A DNA stretch of 64,000 nt from an uncultured Clostridia bacterium (GCA_948467395.1 CAOKDX010000005.1:106405-170404), one strand, 5' to 3'; positions 1-9,134 are shown, counted from the stretch's first letter. A program made the numbers and translations. Notes: generated from the sequence alone by a model not told the origin.

Positions 1-753
1 GTCTTAGTGATGGAGAGCTTTTTCCAGAAGAAACGGATTCATCTGATACGCCTTCTGGGGGCGGCGGCTCTCGGCGGTGTTCTGGTTACCCTGTTCCTTA
101 TATCCGGCATTCACAGGTATCGGCTGCTGTCGTTTCTGGTATACGGCGCCGGCAGTGCCGGTCTGGTCCGATTCGCATTTGGAAGAACCACCGTGCGCAT
201 ATGGGGGAGGAACTTCATTCTGTTCTATATCACCTCTTTTCTTTTGTCCGGAGTTCTGCATTACATACAGAGTATTACAAGACAGCAGGGAAACCTGATA
301 CTGATCCTGTCAGGGACAGGGGCAGTTCTTTATGCTGTATACCGTTTCCTTCCGGCCATTCGGCGGAGTGAGAGGCGCAAAGCGCTGTATTTGCCGGTGT
401 GTCTGCAGCATGGGGGAAAGAAGGTACGGGGCAGCGGACTTCTGGATACGGGAAACCACCTGAAGGAGCCCTTCAGCGGGAAACCGGTGGTGATCAGCGG
501 GCCGGATTTTGTAACACCTCTTTTTGCCGGGGAAGAGCCACTTTTTCGCTATATTCCATTTCATGCCATTGGGACGGAGTGCGGGACCCTCCGGGCATTT
601 CAGGCAGAATGCCTGGAATTAAGGGGGGAGGATGGGATATGGAGCCGGATCGAAAGACCGTGGATCGCCATTGATGATAACCCAGTTTCAGCGGATGGGG
701 AATATGAACTGATTCTTCATCCCGATCTAGTACATGGAAGATTAGGAGGATAA
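1..753 (+). CDS. spoIIGA: Sigma-E processing peptidase SpoIIGA (5' end outside the window)
   Basis: This is the membrane aspartic protease that removes the pro-sequence of sigma-E in the mother cell during sporulation. The frame is open to the left edge, so the true start and first membrane helices lie outside the window. Hydrophobic helices fill roughly the first 120 visible residues. A soluble protease domain follows, with the signature [12 protein letters not shown] near visible residue 149, whose Asp is the expected catalytic residue. The gene ends 5 bases before sigE, which matches the classic spoIIGA-sigE operon. Confidence 0.93.
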   Translation, partial: VLVMESFFQKKRIHLIRLLGAAALGGVLVTLFLISGIHRYRLLSFLVYGAGSAGLVRFAFGRTTVRIWGRNFILFYITSFLLSGVLHYIQSITRQQGNLILILSGTGAVLYAVYRFLPAIRRSERRKALYLPVCLQHGGKKVRGSGLLDTGNHLKEPFSGKPVVISGPDFVTPLFAGEEPLFRYIPFHAIGTECGTLRAFQAECLELRGEDGIWSRIERPWIAIDDNPVSADGEYELILHPDLVHGRLGG

Positions 754-758
754 TTGAT

Positions 759-1505
759 ATGTTGTTACGGATTTCAATGCCAAACCGGTTTCAATTCCGT
801 ATGATGCCGGACTGGAAAAATATTTTCTTTCACTCAGGTGGAGATATTCATTATATCGGCGGGGCCGAGATCCTGCCGGCGCCGCTTGAACCAGGAGAAG
901 AGGCGGCATGCATCGAGTGCCTGGTGGGGGATGATAACGATGCGGCGCGGAATAAGCTGGTGGAGCACAATCTCCGGCTGGTGGTTTACATAGCCAAAAA
1001 ATTTGACAATACAGGGGTGGGCGTAGAGGATTTGATCTCCATCGGGACCATTGGACTGATGAAGGCCATCAATACATTTAATCCGGAAAAGAATATCAAG
1101 CTCGCCACGTATGCATCCCGGTGCATTGAAAATGAAATCCTTATGTACCTGCGCCGGAATAACAAGACAAAGATGGAGGTGTCCATCGATGAACCTCTGA
1201 ATGTGGACTGGGACGGCAATGAGCTGCTTCTCTCCGACATACTGGGTACCAGTGAGGATATCATCTATAAGGATATTGAAAGGGAGGTGGACCGGAAATT
1301 ACTTCGAAAGGCGCTGGAGACATTGTCCGAGAGGGAACGCACCATTATCTGTCTGCGATTCGGACTGGGGGATATTCAGGGGAAGGAGCTGACGCAGAAG
1401 GAGGTGGCGGATCAGCTGGGGATTTCCCAGAGCTATATCTCCCGGCTGGAGAAGAAAATCATGAAACGGCTCAAAAAGGAAATACTGCGGCTGGAGGGAC
1501 ATTAA
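759..1505 (+). CDS. sigE: RNA polymerase sporulation sigma factor sigma-E
   Basis: Early mother-cell sigma factor of the sigma-70 family, 248 residues. The first 30 or so residues form a basic, amphipathic pro-region ending before DIHYIGG, where SpoIIGA is expected to cut. Region 2 is clear ([20 protein letters not shown], then [17 protein letters not shown]), and region 4 carries a helix-turn-helix near residues 210-235 ([20 protein letters not shown]). It follows spoIIGA by 5 bases, so the substrate and its processing protease are co-expressed. Confidence 0.96.
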   Translation: MLLRISMPNRFQFRMMPDWKNIFFHSGGDIHYIGGAEILPAPLEPGEEAACIECLVGDDNDAARNKLVEHNLRLVVYIAKKFDNTGVGVEDLISIGTIGLMKAINTFNPEKNIKLATYASRCIENEILMYLRRNNKTKMEVSIDEPLNVDWDGNELLLSDILGTSEDIIYKDIEREVDRKLLRKALETLSERERTIICLRFGLGDIQGKELTQKEVADQLGISQSYISRLEKKIMKRLKKEILRLEGH

Positions 1506-1513
1506 AAGAAGGG

Positions 1514-1554
1514 GAGGCAGACATCAGAGGGCATCTGGTGTCTGTCTCATTTTT
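1514..1554. terminator. Terminator between convergent sigE and sigG
   Basis: A 15-bp stem (GAGGCAGACATCAGA with TCTGGTGTCTGTCTC, two G-T wobbles) and a 5-base loop is followed on the plus strand by ATTTTT. It lies 9 bases past the sigE stop and before the 3' end of sigG on the other strand. It should end sigE transcription. The minus side lacks a clear T-run, so its use there is uncertain. Confidence 0.8.
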
Positions 1555-1578
1555 GGCAGAATCACAATGGGTGTTAAA

Positions 1579-2355
1579 TTACTCCAGGTGATTCTTCATT
1601 GTATTCAGGGCATTCTTTTCCAGCCGGGACACCTGGGCCTGGGATATATGGATCTCCTCTGCCACCTCCATCTGGGTCTTTCCCTGAAAGTAACGCAGGT
1701 TGATAATGTGGTTTTCCCTTTCCGGCAGGGCGGCCATGGCGTCCTTTAGAGACAGGTTTTCTACCCAGCTGGCCTCTTTGTTTTTTTTGTCACTGATCTG
1801 ATCCATAATATAGAGGGTGTCGCCTCCCTCAGAGTAGACGGGCTCATAGAGGGAGACCGGACTCTGTATGGCATCCAGGGCAAAGGCGATATCCTCGGCA
1901 GGCACATCAATAATTTTCGAGATATCCTCCAGAGTAGGTTCCTTTTCCTGCTTTTTCATAAGTGCCTCCTTGGCATAGATCGCCTTATATGCCGTGTCGC
2001 GGAGGGAGCGGCTGACACGGATGGCACTGTTGTCCCGAAGATAACGGCGGATCTCACCGATGATCATTGGTACAGCGTAGGTGGAGAATTTTACTTCCTG
2101 TGTCACATCAAAGTTATCAATGGCCTTGATCAGACCGATGCAGCCGATCTGAAAGAGATCGTCGATATTTTCATTGCTGTTGTTGAAACGTTGTATGATG
2201 CTGAGAACCAGGCGGAGATTTCCTTTGATATATGTTTCTCTTGCTTTTTTATCACCCTGCTGTATTTTTTTGAAGAGTTCATCCTTTTCATCATTGGAGA
2301 GTAGTGGCAGCTTGCTTGTATTGATCCCGCATATTTCAACTTTGTACTGAGCCAT
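1579..2355 (-). CDS. sigG: RNA polymerase sporulation sigma factor sigma-G
   Basis: Late forespore sigma factor, 258 residues. The N-terminus MAQYKVEICGINTSKLP matches the conserved start of sigma-G proteins, so I place the start at 2355 rather than at the longer in-frame option. GGAGG lies a few bases upstream. Region 2 (NLRLVLSIIQRFNNSNENID; FSTYAVPMIIGEIRRYLRD) and a region 4 helix-turn-helix (TQMEVAEEIHISQAQVSRLE) are intact. It is convergent with sigE. In Bacillus the two genes are co-directional, so this arrangement is notable. Confidence 0.95.
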   Translation of the reverse strand: MAQYKVEICGINTSKLPLLSNDEKDELFKKIQQGDKKARETYIKGNLRLVLSIIQRFNNSNENIDDLFQIGCIGLIKAIDNFDVTQEVKFSTYAVPMIIGEIRRYLRDNSAIRVSRSLRDTAYKAIYAKEALMKKQEKEPTLEDISKIIDVPAEDIAFALDAIQSPVSLYEPVYSEGGDTLYIMDQISDKKNKEASWVENLSLKDAMAALPERENHIINLRYFQGKTQMEVAEEIHISQAQVSRLEKNALNTMKNHLE

Positions 2356-2397
2356 GATATCCTCCGTTCCTGTTATAATCAAAGAGCATTTTGTAAA

Positions 2398-2431
2398 GCC
2401 TGGCGGCATTGGATGAAGCCTGCCGCCGGGC
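2398..2431. other. Strong hairpin between sigG and the ylmC/ymxH gene
   Basis: GCCTGGCGGCA and TGCCGCCGGGC can pair over 11 bp around a 12-base loop. It lies in the divergent 155-bp region between two sporulation genes. Neither side has a long T-run, so a terminator role is doubtful. It could be a dyad operator or part of the sigG leader. Confidence 0.45.
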
Positions 2432-2510
2432 TATACATATCATTGACAATTGAGGAACGATTTATGCGCAGATGGATACAATAATAAAAAGAGAAATGTG
2501 GGAGAGAGCC

Positions 2511-2783
2511 ATGAGAATTTGTGAGCTGAAGGAGAAGGAAGTCATCAATGTCTGCGACGGCGAACGTCTTGGATTCGTGGAGGATGTAGAGTTTGACCTA
2601 TGTACGGCGAAGATTACTCACATAATAGTACCCGGGCCCTGCAAGTTTTTTGGCGTGCTGGGACGCGAGGTGGAATATGTCATCGATCTGTGCCATATCT
2701 GTAAGATTGGATGCGACCTGATCCTGGTGGAGGTGGATCTGGAGAAGGTGACAAGGAAATGTAAAGAAAAATGCTGTACATAA
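2511..2783 (+). CDS. YlmC/YmxH-family sporulation protein (PRC-barrel)
   Basis: A 90-residue protein of the YlmC/YmxH family, a short PRC-barrel protein common in spore formers whose biochemical role is not settled. The family start is MRICELKEKEVINVCDG, so I use the ATG at 2511, preceded by GGAGAG; an in-frame ATG 39 bases upstream is less likely. The sequence GERLGFVEDVEFD is typical, and the C-terminal half is rich in Cys (CHICKIGC, then CKEKCC), which might bind metal. It is divergent from sigG. Confidence 0.82.
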   Translation: MRICELKEKEVINVCDGERLGFVEDVEFDLCTAKITHIIVPGPCKFFGVLGREVEYVIDLCHICKIGCDLILVEVDLEKVTRKCKEKCCT

Positions 2784-2787
2784 ATTC

Positions 2788-2816
2788 TTTACTTTCACAG
2801 GAAAATACATTATACT
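2788..2816 (+). promoter_or_regulatory. Sigma-A promoter of nrdR
   Basis: TTTACT, 17 bases, then TATACT. It lies 40 bases before the nrdR start in an AT-rich gap of 72 bases. Confidence 0.75.
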
Positions 2817-2855
2817 ATTTCTAAAAAATATTGTAGAAAAAGGAGAGAGAAACAA

Positions 2856-3317
2856 ATGAAATGCCCGTTCTGTGGTGAGGAGAACACAAAAGTGATAGAT
2901 TCGAGACCGGCGGACGACAACAGTTCCATCCGCAGGCGCAGAAAGTGTGAGAAATGCGGCAAGAGGTTTACGACATATGAAAAGCTGGAGACCATCCCGC
3001 TGGTTATTATAAAGAAGGATGAGGCGAGGGAGCCCTACGACCGGTCCAAGATTGAAAACGGCGTATTCCGTTCCTGCATTAAGAGACCCGTTTCTGTCGA
3101 TCAGATCAATGCCCTGGTGGACAGCGTGGAGAGCACCGTCTTTAATATGGGAGAAAAGGAAGTGCCCAGCAGCCTGATCGGTGAGATTCTGATGAATAAG
3201 CTGCAGGAACTGGATCCGGTGGCATATGTGCGCTTTGCATCCGTCTATCGGGAATTTAAGGACGTCAATACTTTTATGGATGAGATCAAGAAGCTGCTGG
3301 ATCAGCAGGCGAAATAA
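2856..3317 (+). CDS. nrdR: Transcriptional repressor NrdR
   Basis: A nucleotide-sensing repressor of ribonucleotide reductase genes, 153 residues, the family's usual length. The N-terminal zinc ribbon is visible as CPFCGEENTKVIDSR near residues 3-17 and CEKCGKRFTTYE near 31-42. An ATP-cone domain follows (IPLVIIKKDEAREPYDRSKI and onward), which binds ATP or dATP. GGAGAGAG precedes the ATG. It has its own promoter. The comM-like gene follows after 69 bases. Confidence 0.95.
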   Translation: MKCPFCGEENTKVIDSRPADDNSSIRRRRKCEKCGKRFTTYEKLETIPLVIIKKDEAREPYDRSKIENGVFRSCIKRPVSVDQINALVDSVESTVFNMGEKEVPSSLIGEILMNKLQELDPVAYVRFASVYREFKDVNTFMDEIKKLLDQQAK

Positions 3318-3386
3318 GGGCTTGTAATCCTTTTCGATCTGTGTTATTTTTGTACATATAGATTGATCCTCGGAAGAGGAGGACGT

Positions 3387-4916
3387 ATGTACAGTAACGT
3401 ATATGGTGCGGATGTGTATGGCATTGATGCCAGAACGATCCGTATTGAGGCAGACGTCAGTGACGGTCTGCCTGTTTTTGATATGGTCGGTTTTCTCGCT
3501 TCTGCCGTTAAGGAGGCGAGAGAGCGGGTCCGCATTGCCGTGCGCAATATGGGGATCCGTTTTCCGGCGAAGCGTATTACCATCAATCTGTCCCCGGCAA
3601 ATCTGCGCAAAGAGGGGACTTCTTTTGATCTGCCCATCGCGATAGCCCTTTTGAATGCCTTTGGCTATCTTTCGGATGACGTCACAAGAGACACTATGTT
3701 TATCGGGGAACTCGGCCTGGACGGCACGGTGCGGAGTGTGCGGGGGGTGCTGGCCATGATTCTGCAGGGAAGGCAGCAGGGAATCCGCCGGTTTCTTGTG
3801 CCAGCAGAAAATGCCGCCGAGGGAGGCGTGTTGGAGGATATACAGGTCTATGGCGTCCGCAGCCTGAATGAGGCGCTGGGATTTCTCCGGGGTGAGCTCA
3901 CGCTTGTGCCGCGGCATTTTTCTTTTGCGGAGCTGACACAGCAGACAACCGATGCAGCCGATTTTTGTGAGATATGCGGGAACGCCGGTCTGAAAAGGGC
4001 GGCGGAGATTGCCGTGAGCGGGCGCCATAACCTGCTGCTCATCGGACCGCCCGGTTCCGGCAAGACCATGCTGGCCAGGCGGCTTCCCGGTATTATGCCG
4101 GCGATGGATCTGGAGGAGTGTCTGGAGGTTACAAGACTGTACAGCATCTGTGGAATGCTTTCGGCAGACGCCCCTGTCGTTACAACAAGGCCCTTCCGCA
4201 CGCCCCATCATACGGTGACCGCCGCTGCCCTTACCGGAGGGGGGAGGATTCCTATGCCGGGGGAGATTACCCTGGCATCCAAGGGCGTGCTGTTTCTGGA
4301 CGAGCTGCCGGAATTTTCCCGGAATTCCCTGGAGGTACTGCGTCAGCCGCTGGAGGAGCACCGTGTTACGGTATCCCGGGTGGGACATTCGGAGGAATAT
4401 CCCTCTGACTGCATCTTTGTGGCGGCGATGAATCCATGCCGCTGCGGGTTCTACCCCGACCGGAGCCGGTGCCACTGCACGGTGGGAGAGATCCGCCGCT
4501 ATCTCGGGAAGGTCAGTGAACCGATCCTGGACCGGCTGGATATCTGCGTGGAGACGGGAACGCCGGCATTTCATCTCTATGGCGAGGAGGGAGAGACATC
4601 GCGGCAGATCCGGGAACGGGTGCAGAGGACCGTCCTGATACAGAGGAAACGGTATGGCGGCGAATCCTTTGCGTATAATGGAGAACTGCCGGAACGGGCA
4701 CTGAAACGGTACTGCCGTCTCCGGCGGAGCGAGGAAGAGTTCCTGGAGGATTTCTTTCTGTCTGAAGAATGCAGCTCCCGGAGGATTTCCCGGATATTAA
4801 AGGTGGCGAGAACCATTGCGGATATGGAGGAGGAAGAGCAGATTGGGGAGCGGCATATTGCAGAGGCTGTCAGTCTGCGCAGCATTGACCGGAAGTACTG
4901 GGGGACTGAGCTATGA
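3387..4916 (+). CDS. comM: YifB/ComM-family AAA+ ATPase (Mg-chelatase-like)
   Basis: A 509-residue ATPase related to ComM, a hexameric DNA helicase acting on branched DNA during natural transformation. An N-terminal Lon-S16-like domain is followed by an AAA+ core: Walker A GPPGSGKTMLARRLPG near residue 220, Walker B GVLFLDELPEF near residue 300, then a magnesium-chelatase C-terminal domain. I start at MYSNVYGADVYG, where AAGAGGAGG lies upstream, instead of the TTG at 3363. It overlaps dprA by ATGA, so the two DNA-uptake genes are translationally coupled. Confidence 0.92.
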   Translation: MYSNVYGADVYGIDARTIRIEADVSDGLPVFDMVGFLASAVKEARERVRIAVRNMGIRFPAKRITINLSPANLRKEGTSFDLPIAIALLNAFGYLSDDVTRDTMFIGELGLDGTVRSVRGVLAMILQGRQQGIRRFLVPAENAAEGGVLEDIQVYGVRSLNEALGFLRGELTLVPRHFSFAELTQQTTDAADFCEICGNAGLKRAAEIAVSGRHNLLLIGPPGSGKTMLARRLPGIMPAMDLEECLEVTRLYSICGMLSADAPVVTTRPFRTPHHTVTAAALTGGGRIPMPGEITLASKGVLFLDELPEFSRNSLEVLRQPLEEHRVTVSRVGHSEEYPSDCIFVAAMNPCRCGFYPDRSRCHCTVGEIRRYLGKVSEPILDRLDICVETGTPAFHLYGEEGETSRQIRERVQRTVLIQRKRYGGESFAYNGELPERALKRYCRLRRSEEEFLEDFFLSEECSSRRISRILKVARTIADMEEEEQIGERHIAEAVSLRSIDRKYWGTEL

Positions 4917-6037
4917 CGGGGGAGAGGGAGTCCGTTTCAGAAGATAGGGGATGGACCGGAACGCATGGCAGGGAAGAGACCTGGTATCTTTTCTGGCTGT
5001 CGGGGCTTCCCGGTGTGGGCCTGCGCACACTGCAGAAGCTGATGGGGCATTTTGGCAGTGCAGAGGCGGTGTACCGGGCGTCTGGGCGTGAACTGGAGAG
5101 AGCTGCCGGAGTGACGGCAGCCTGCCGGGAACGCATCCTGAGCCGGGATGGCAGGCACGGGGCACAGAGGGATTGGGAAGAACTGGAGAAAAGGAAGATC
5201 CGTTACCTCTCCTTTTATAATGAAGAATATCCCCGGCGGCTGAAAGCACTGTGTGATCCGCCGAAGCATCTGTACGTCAGAGGAAGACTGCCGCAGGGGG
5301 ACGGGCACTCGGTGGGGATAATCGGTGCCAGGGACTGTACTGTGTACGGAAGGGATATGGCGCGGCTGTTCGGATATCGTCTTGCGGAGGCGGGGGTACA
5401 GGTCATCAGCGGCATGGCAAGAGGGATTGACGGATGGGCGCATCAAGGCGCCCTTGAGAGCGGAGGAAGTACTTATGCCGTACTGGGCTGCGGTGTGGAT
5501 ATCTGTTACCCGGCCGTTCACAGGAGACTCTATGACAGCATCCGGAGCCGTGGCGGCATTCTGTCTGAGCTGCCGGCCGGCACCGGGGCGAGAGCCGGGT
5601 TCTTTCCCATGAGAAACCGCATTATCAGCGGTCTGTCAGACGGCGTGCTCATTGTAGAGGCAAAGGAGAAGAGCGGCTCGCTGATTACGGCGGACGCTGC
5701 CCTGGAACAGGGCAGGGATGTTTTTGTTATACCGGGTCGTATTGGGGATGAACTCAGCGTGGGGTGCAACCGGCTGATCCGCCAGGGGGCGGTGCCGGTG
5801 CTGTCCCCCTCGGATATACTGGAATATTATGGCATTCCGCAGCGGGAAATAGCAGAAAATGAAAATTTTCAGTCATGGGAGAGGGAAATCCTGTATATGT
5901 TAGCACAGCAGCCAGTCCATATGTCTGAACTGGCCCGGCGGACAGGTATGTGCCAGACAGATCTGATGAGGAAACTGGCGGCCTGGAAGAGGGAGGGGGT
6001 GGTCAGGGAGGTTTCCCGTGGGTACTTTGTCCGGTAA
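4913..6037 (+). CDS. dprA: DNA-processing protein DprA
   Basis: Loads RecA onto incoming single-stranded DNA during transformation. 374 residues. After an N-terminal SAM-like helical domain comes the Rossmann-fold DprA core: SVGIIGARDCTVYGRDMA, VISGMARGIDGWAHQGAL, GCGVDICYP, RNRIISGLSDGVLIVEA and TADAALEQGRDVFVIPG. The C-terminal 60 residues look like a winged helix. The start overlaps the comM stop by 4 bases. Whether the organism is naturally competent cannot be judged from these genes alone. Confidence 0.95.
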   Translation: MTGERESVSEDRGWTGTHGREETWYLFWLSGLPGVGLRTLQKLMGHFGSAEAVYRASGRELERAAGVTAACRERILSRDGRHGAQRDWEELEKRKIRYLSFYNEEYPRRLKALCDPPKHLYVRGRLPQGDGHSVGIIGARDCTVYGRDMARLFGYRLAEAGVQVISGMARGIDGWAHQGALESGGSTYAVLGCGVDICYPAVHRRLYDSIRSRGGILSELPAGTGARAGFFPMRNRIISGLSDGVLIVEAKEKSGSLITADAALEQGRDVFVIPGRIGDELSVGCNRLIRQGAVPVLSPSDILEYYGIPQREIAENENFQSWEREILYMLAQQPVHMSELARRTGMCQTDLMRKLAAWKREGVVREVSRGYFVR

Positions 6038-6062
6038 TTGTTAAAATTAAATAATATTTTTC

Positions 6063-6091
6063 TTGAAAATAAAAAAAAAATGGTGTATGCT
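6063..6091 (+). promoter_or_regulatory. Sigma-A promoter of topA
   Basis: TTGAAA, 17 bases with an A10 tract, then TATGCT, 41 bases before the topA start. The A-tract could make the promoter sensitive to supercoiling, which would suit a topoisomerase gene; that last point is inference. Confidence 0.75.
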
Positions 6092-6131
6092 GATTGATGT
6101 TGTAAATATAAATGTAAGGGGAGCGGTAGCA

Positions 6132-8198
6132 ATGGCAAAAAATCTGATTATTGTTGAATCACCTGCAAAGTCAAAGACGATAAAGAAGTTTTTGGGGAAA
6201 AATTACGAGGTGGTGGCGTCCAACGGACATGTCAGGGATATGCCGAAGAGCCAGATGGGGATTGATTTTGACAATGATTTTGAGCCCCATTATATTACCA
6301 TCAGAGGAAAGGGAGAGCTTTTGGCGGGCCTCCGGAAGGAAGTGAAAAAGGCTGACCGGATTTATCTTGCAACAGACCCGGACCGGGAGGGCGAGGCGAT
6401 CTCCTGGCATCTGTGCCAGGCGCTGAAGCTGGATCCCGGGAAGACCAGCCGGATTACATTCAATGAGATCACGAAAAATGCCGTCAAGCAGTCCATCAAA
6501 CAGTCCCGGGAAATCGATATGGACCTTGTGGACGCCCAGCAGGCGAGACGTGTTCTTGACCGCATGGTGGGATATTCCATCAGTCCGCTGCTCTGGCAGA
6601 AGGTGAAGAGAGGACTGAGTGCAGGCCGGGTACAGTCTGTGGCACTGCGGATCATAGCGGACCGCGAGGCGCAGATCGACGCCTTTATCCCCAGTGAGTA
6701 CTGGACGCTGGAGGCACAGTTTTCCATAAAAGGGATCCGGAAGCCCCTGGTGGCAAAATACTATGGAGATCCGGAGAAGAGGGAAATTTCTTCCAAGGAG
6801 GAGATCGACCAGATTATGGCAGAGCTGGAGGGAGCCAGTTACCGGGTCAGCGATATTAAGAGGGGGGAGCGGACAAGAAAACCGCCCATGCCCTTTACTA
6901 CCTCCACTCTTCAGCAGGAGTGCTCAAAGCATCTGAATTTTGCCACCAGGAAGACAATGCAGATCGCGCAGCAGCTCTATGAGGGCGTACAGGTGAAGGG
7001 ACATGGCACCATTGGCCTGATCACCTATCTGCGAACGGATTCCACCCGTATATCAGATGAGGCAGATGCGGCGTGCCGGGCATTTATTACGGAGAATTAC
7101 GGAGAGGAAAATCTGATCGAGGGGAAGGGAGCGGCGAAAACTGCCAAAAAGATCCAGGACGCCCACGAGGCGATTCGTCCTACCTATGTGGAGCTGACCC
7201 CGGTGCAGATCAAGGAATCCCTTACGAGAGACCAGTTCCGGCTGTACCAGCTGATATGGAAACGCTTTGTGGCGAGCCGGATGCACTCGGCAAAATACGA
7301 GACCATATCTGTGAAAATTGACGGCGGCGGCCACCGGTTTACCAGTGCGGGTTCGAAGCTGGTGATGCCGGGCTTTATGGCGGTATACCAGCACGGAGAG
7401 GACAAGGAAGAAGCCAATGCCGTTCTCGGCAGGCTGAAGGAGGACTCTGAGCTGACTGCCGGAGAGCTCCGGGAGGAGCAGCACTTTACGCAGCCGCCGG
7501 CGCACTATACCGAAGCCTCTCTGGTGAAGGCGCTGGAGGAGCTGGGGATTGGGCGTCCCAGCACGTATGCGCCCACCATCTCTACCCTGATTTCCCGCCG
7601 GTATGTGGCGAAGGAGCAGAAAAATTTGTACCTGTCGGAGCTGGGGGATATTGTCAATCAGATCATGGTCAGTGCCTTTCCCAGCATTGTGGATGTGAAT
7701 TTTACCGCTACTATGGAGGCGCTGCTCGATGGAGTGGCAGACGGGTCCGTAGAATGGAAAACCATTATCAGGAACTTCTATCCAGATCTGGAAACCGCTG
7801 TCAGCCAGGCGGAGGACGCTCTGGAGAAGATTGAGATTGAAGATGAGGTGACAGATGTAATCTGTGAACACTGCGGCCGCAATATGGTGATCAAATATGG
7901 TCCCCACGGCAAATTTCTGGCGTGCCCGGGATTTCCTGACTGCCGGAATACGAAGCCTTATTATGAGAAGATCGGTGTGCAGTGTCCGAAGTGCGGAGGA
8001 GATATCGTCATCAAAAAGACGCAGAAGGGAAGACGTTACTACGGCTGTGTCAACAATCCCGACTGTGATGTTATGACCTGGCAGAAGCCGTCCTCCGAGA
8101 AATGCCCAAAATGTGGCAGTATGCTGCTGGAAAAGGGAAATAAGCTGGCATGTATGGATCCGGCCTGCGGATACCTGACAAAAAAACCAAATAGTTAA
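6132..8198 (+). CDS. topA: DNA topoisomerase I
   Basis: Type IA topoisomerase relaxing negative supercoils, 688 residues from MAKNLIIVESPAKSKTI. This start is the family's; the longer open frame runs through the promoter. The TOPRIM domain is at the N-terminus (DPDREGEAISWH near residue 80). The active-site Tyr lies in ITYLRTDSTRIS near residue 300. The C-terminus carries three Cys4 zinc ribbons beginning CEHCGRNMV, CPKCGGDIV and CPKCGSMLL. It is followed by codY, as is common in Firmicutes. Confidence 0.97.
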   Translation: MAKNLIIVESPAKSKTIKKFLGKNYEVVASNGHVRDMPKSQMGIDFDNDFEPHYITIRGKGELLAGLRKEVKKADRIYLATDPDREGEAISWHLCQALKLDPGKTSRITFNEITKNAVKQSIKQSREIDMDLVDAQQARRVLDRMVGYSISPLLWQKVKRGLSAGRVQSVALRIIADREAQIDAFIPSEYWTLEAQFSIKGIRKPLVAKYYGDPEKREISSKEEIDQIMAELEGASYRVSDIKRGERTRKPPMPFTTSTLQQECSKHLNFATRKTMQIAQQLYEGVQVKGHGTIGLITYLRTDSTRISDEADAACRAFITENYGEENLIEGKGAAKTAKKIQDAHEAIRPTYVELTPVQIKESLTRDQFRLYQLIWKRFVASRMHSAKYETISVKIDGGGHRFTSAGSKLVMPGFMAVYQHGEDKEEANAVLGRLKEDSELTAGELREEQHFTQPPAHYTEASLVKALEELGIGRPSTYAPTISTLISRRYVAKEQKNLYLSELGDIVNQIMVSAFPSIVDVNFTATMEALLDGVADGSVEWKTIIRNFYPDLETAVSQAEDALEKIEIEDEVTDVICEHCGRNMVIKYGPHGKFLACPGFPDCRNTKPYYEKIGVQCPKCGGDIVIKKTQKGRRYYGCVNNPDCDVMTWQKPSSEKCPKCGSMLLEKGNKLACMDPACGYLTKKPNS

Positions 8199-8201
8199 TA
8201 C

Positions 8202-8230
8202 TTGTAAAATCCATTCCTTTGTGATAGAAT
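8202..8230 (+). promoter_or_regulatory. Sigma-A promoter of codY
   Basis: TTGTAA, 17 bases, then TAGAAT, starting just past the topA stop and 29 bases before the codY start. Confidence 0.72.
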
Positions 8231-8258
8231 TACCTCATGAGACTGCTAGGAGGATGCG

Positions 8259-9038
8259 ATGAGTATTGAACTTTTGGACAAAACCCGTAAGATTAACCGG
8301 CTTTTAGATGATCGGAGATCATCTAAGGTGGCTTTTGCGGATATTTGTCAGGTTCTGGGGCAGTTGATGGATTCCAATGCTTATGTTATCAGCAGTAAGG
8401 GAAAGCTGCTGGGGACATATATTGTGGATTCCACAGAGACGATCAATGGATTTCAGGAGAAACGCGGCAGTTATATCGATGTCAAGCTAAACGAACGGTT
8501 CCTGAATGTGTTATCCACGAAAGAGAATGTGAATTTGGAGACACTTGGATTTTCTGGCAGGGAAGCTGCCGGATATGAAGCGCTGATCACTCCCATCAGC
8601 ATTGCTGGTGAGCGTCTGGGTACACTCTTCTTATATCGCAGACAGGACTCTTTTAGTATCGAGGATATTATTTTAATTGAATATAGTACGACAGTAGTAG
8701 GACTGGAGATGATGAGGGCTGTTCAGGAAGAGGCGGATCAGGAGGAGCACAAGAAGAAAAATTTCTCCTCTGCCCTGACTGCGCTTACGCCGCTGGAGCA
8801 GAAGGCTGTGTCATATGTTATCCACACGCTGGGCGGTGAGACCGGGACTCTTGTCACGAGCAAGCTTGCTGCGGAGATCGGTATCACAAGGACGGTGATT
8901 GTCAACGCGCTGCGGAAATTAGAGAGCGCCGGCCTGATCAAAACCAGATCCTCCGGCATGAAGGGTACGCATATTGAGATACTAAATGATATTGTGTACA
9001 CGGAGTTTGACAGCTACTACAAAGAAAAATGGAATTGA
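8259..9038 (+). CDS. codY: GTP- and branched-chain amino acid-sensing regulator CodY
   Basis: Global nutrient-responsive repressor, 259 residues, full length. The N-terminal GAF domain (about residues 1-155) binds isoleucine or valine. The C-terminal winged helix-turn-helix contains AAEIGITRTVIVNALRKLES and SSGMKGTHIEILND. AGGAGG precedes the ATG. It sits directly upstream of the flagellar operon, as in Bacillus subtilis, where CodY is known to repress motility genes. Confidence 0.97.
   Translation: MSIELLDKTRKINRLLDDRRSSKVAFADICQVLGQLMDSNAYVISSKGKLLGTYIVDSTETINGFQEKRGSYIDVKLNERFLNVLSTKENVNLETLGFSGREAAGYEALITPISIAGERLGTLFLYRRQDSFSIEDIILIEYSTTVVGLEMMRAVQEEADQEEHKKKNFSSALTALTPLEQKAVSYVIHTLGGETGTLVTSKLAAEIGITRTVIVNALRKLESAGLIKTRSSGMKGTHIEILNDIVYTEFDSYYKEKWN
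8304..8326. repeat. Perfect 23-bp palindrome inside codY
   Basis: TTAGATGATC, GGA, GATCATCTAA: two perfect 10-base arms with a 3-base centre. It encodes residues around LLDDRRSS, 45 bases into codY. It could fold as an mRNA hairpin or be a protein-binding site near the promoter. Confidence 0.6.
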
Positions 9039-9040
9039 TC

Positions 9041-9096
9041 AACGCAAACGGAATTGTGAACAGGATTCATAAGTCTTTTTGCGTTTTCTGAGGGTT
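9041..9096. promoter_or_regulatory. codY-flgB gap: long-loop dyad and a CodY-box-like site
   Basis: AACGCAAA at 9041-9048 is mirrored by TTTGCGTT at 9078-9085. At 9082-9096 a 15-base stretch matches the CodY consensus AATTTTCWGAAAATT at 10 of 15 positions, including the core TTTTCTGA. I see no convincing sigma-A or sigma-28 promoter for flgB here. The site is plausible but weak. Confidence 0.3.
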
Positions 9097-9134
9097 ATCC
9101 CTGAATATGGAAATATAAGAAAGGAAGTGCGGGT

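Noticed and set aside
2598-4574. A 658-codon open frame on the minus strand across the ylmC/ymxH-type gene, nrdR and the comM-like gene
   Set aside because: It lies antisense to three well-identified genes, spans their boundaries and has no recognisable domain. It is a by-product of codon bias.
9054-9108. Sigma-A hexamers TTGTGA or TTGCGT before flgB
   Set aside because: No acceptable -10 stands at 16-18 bases from either.
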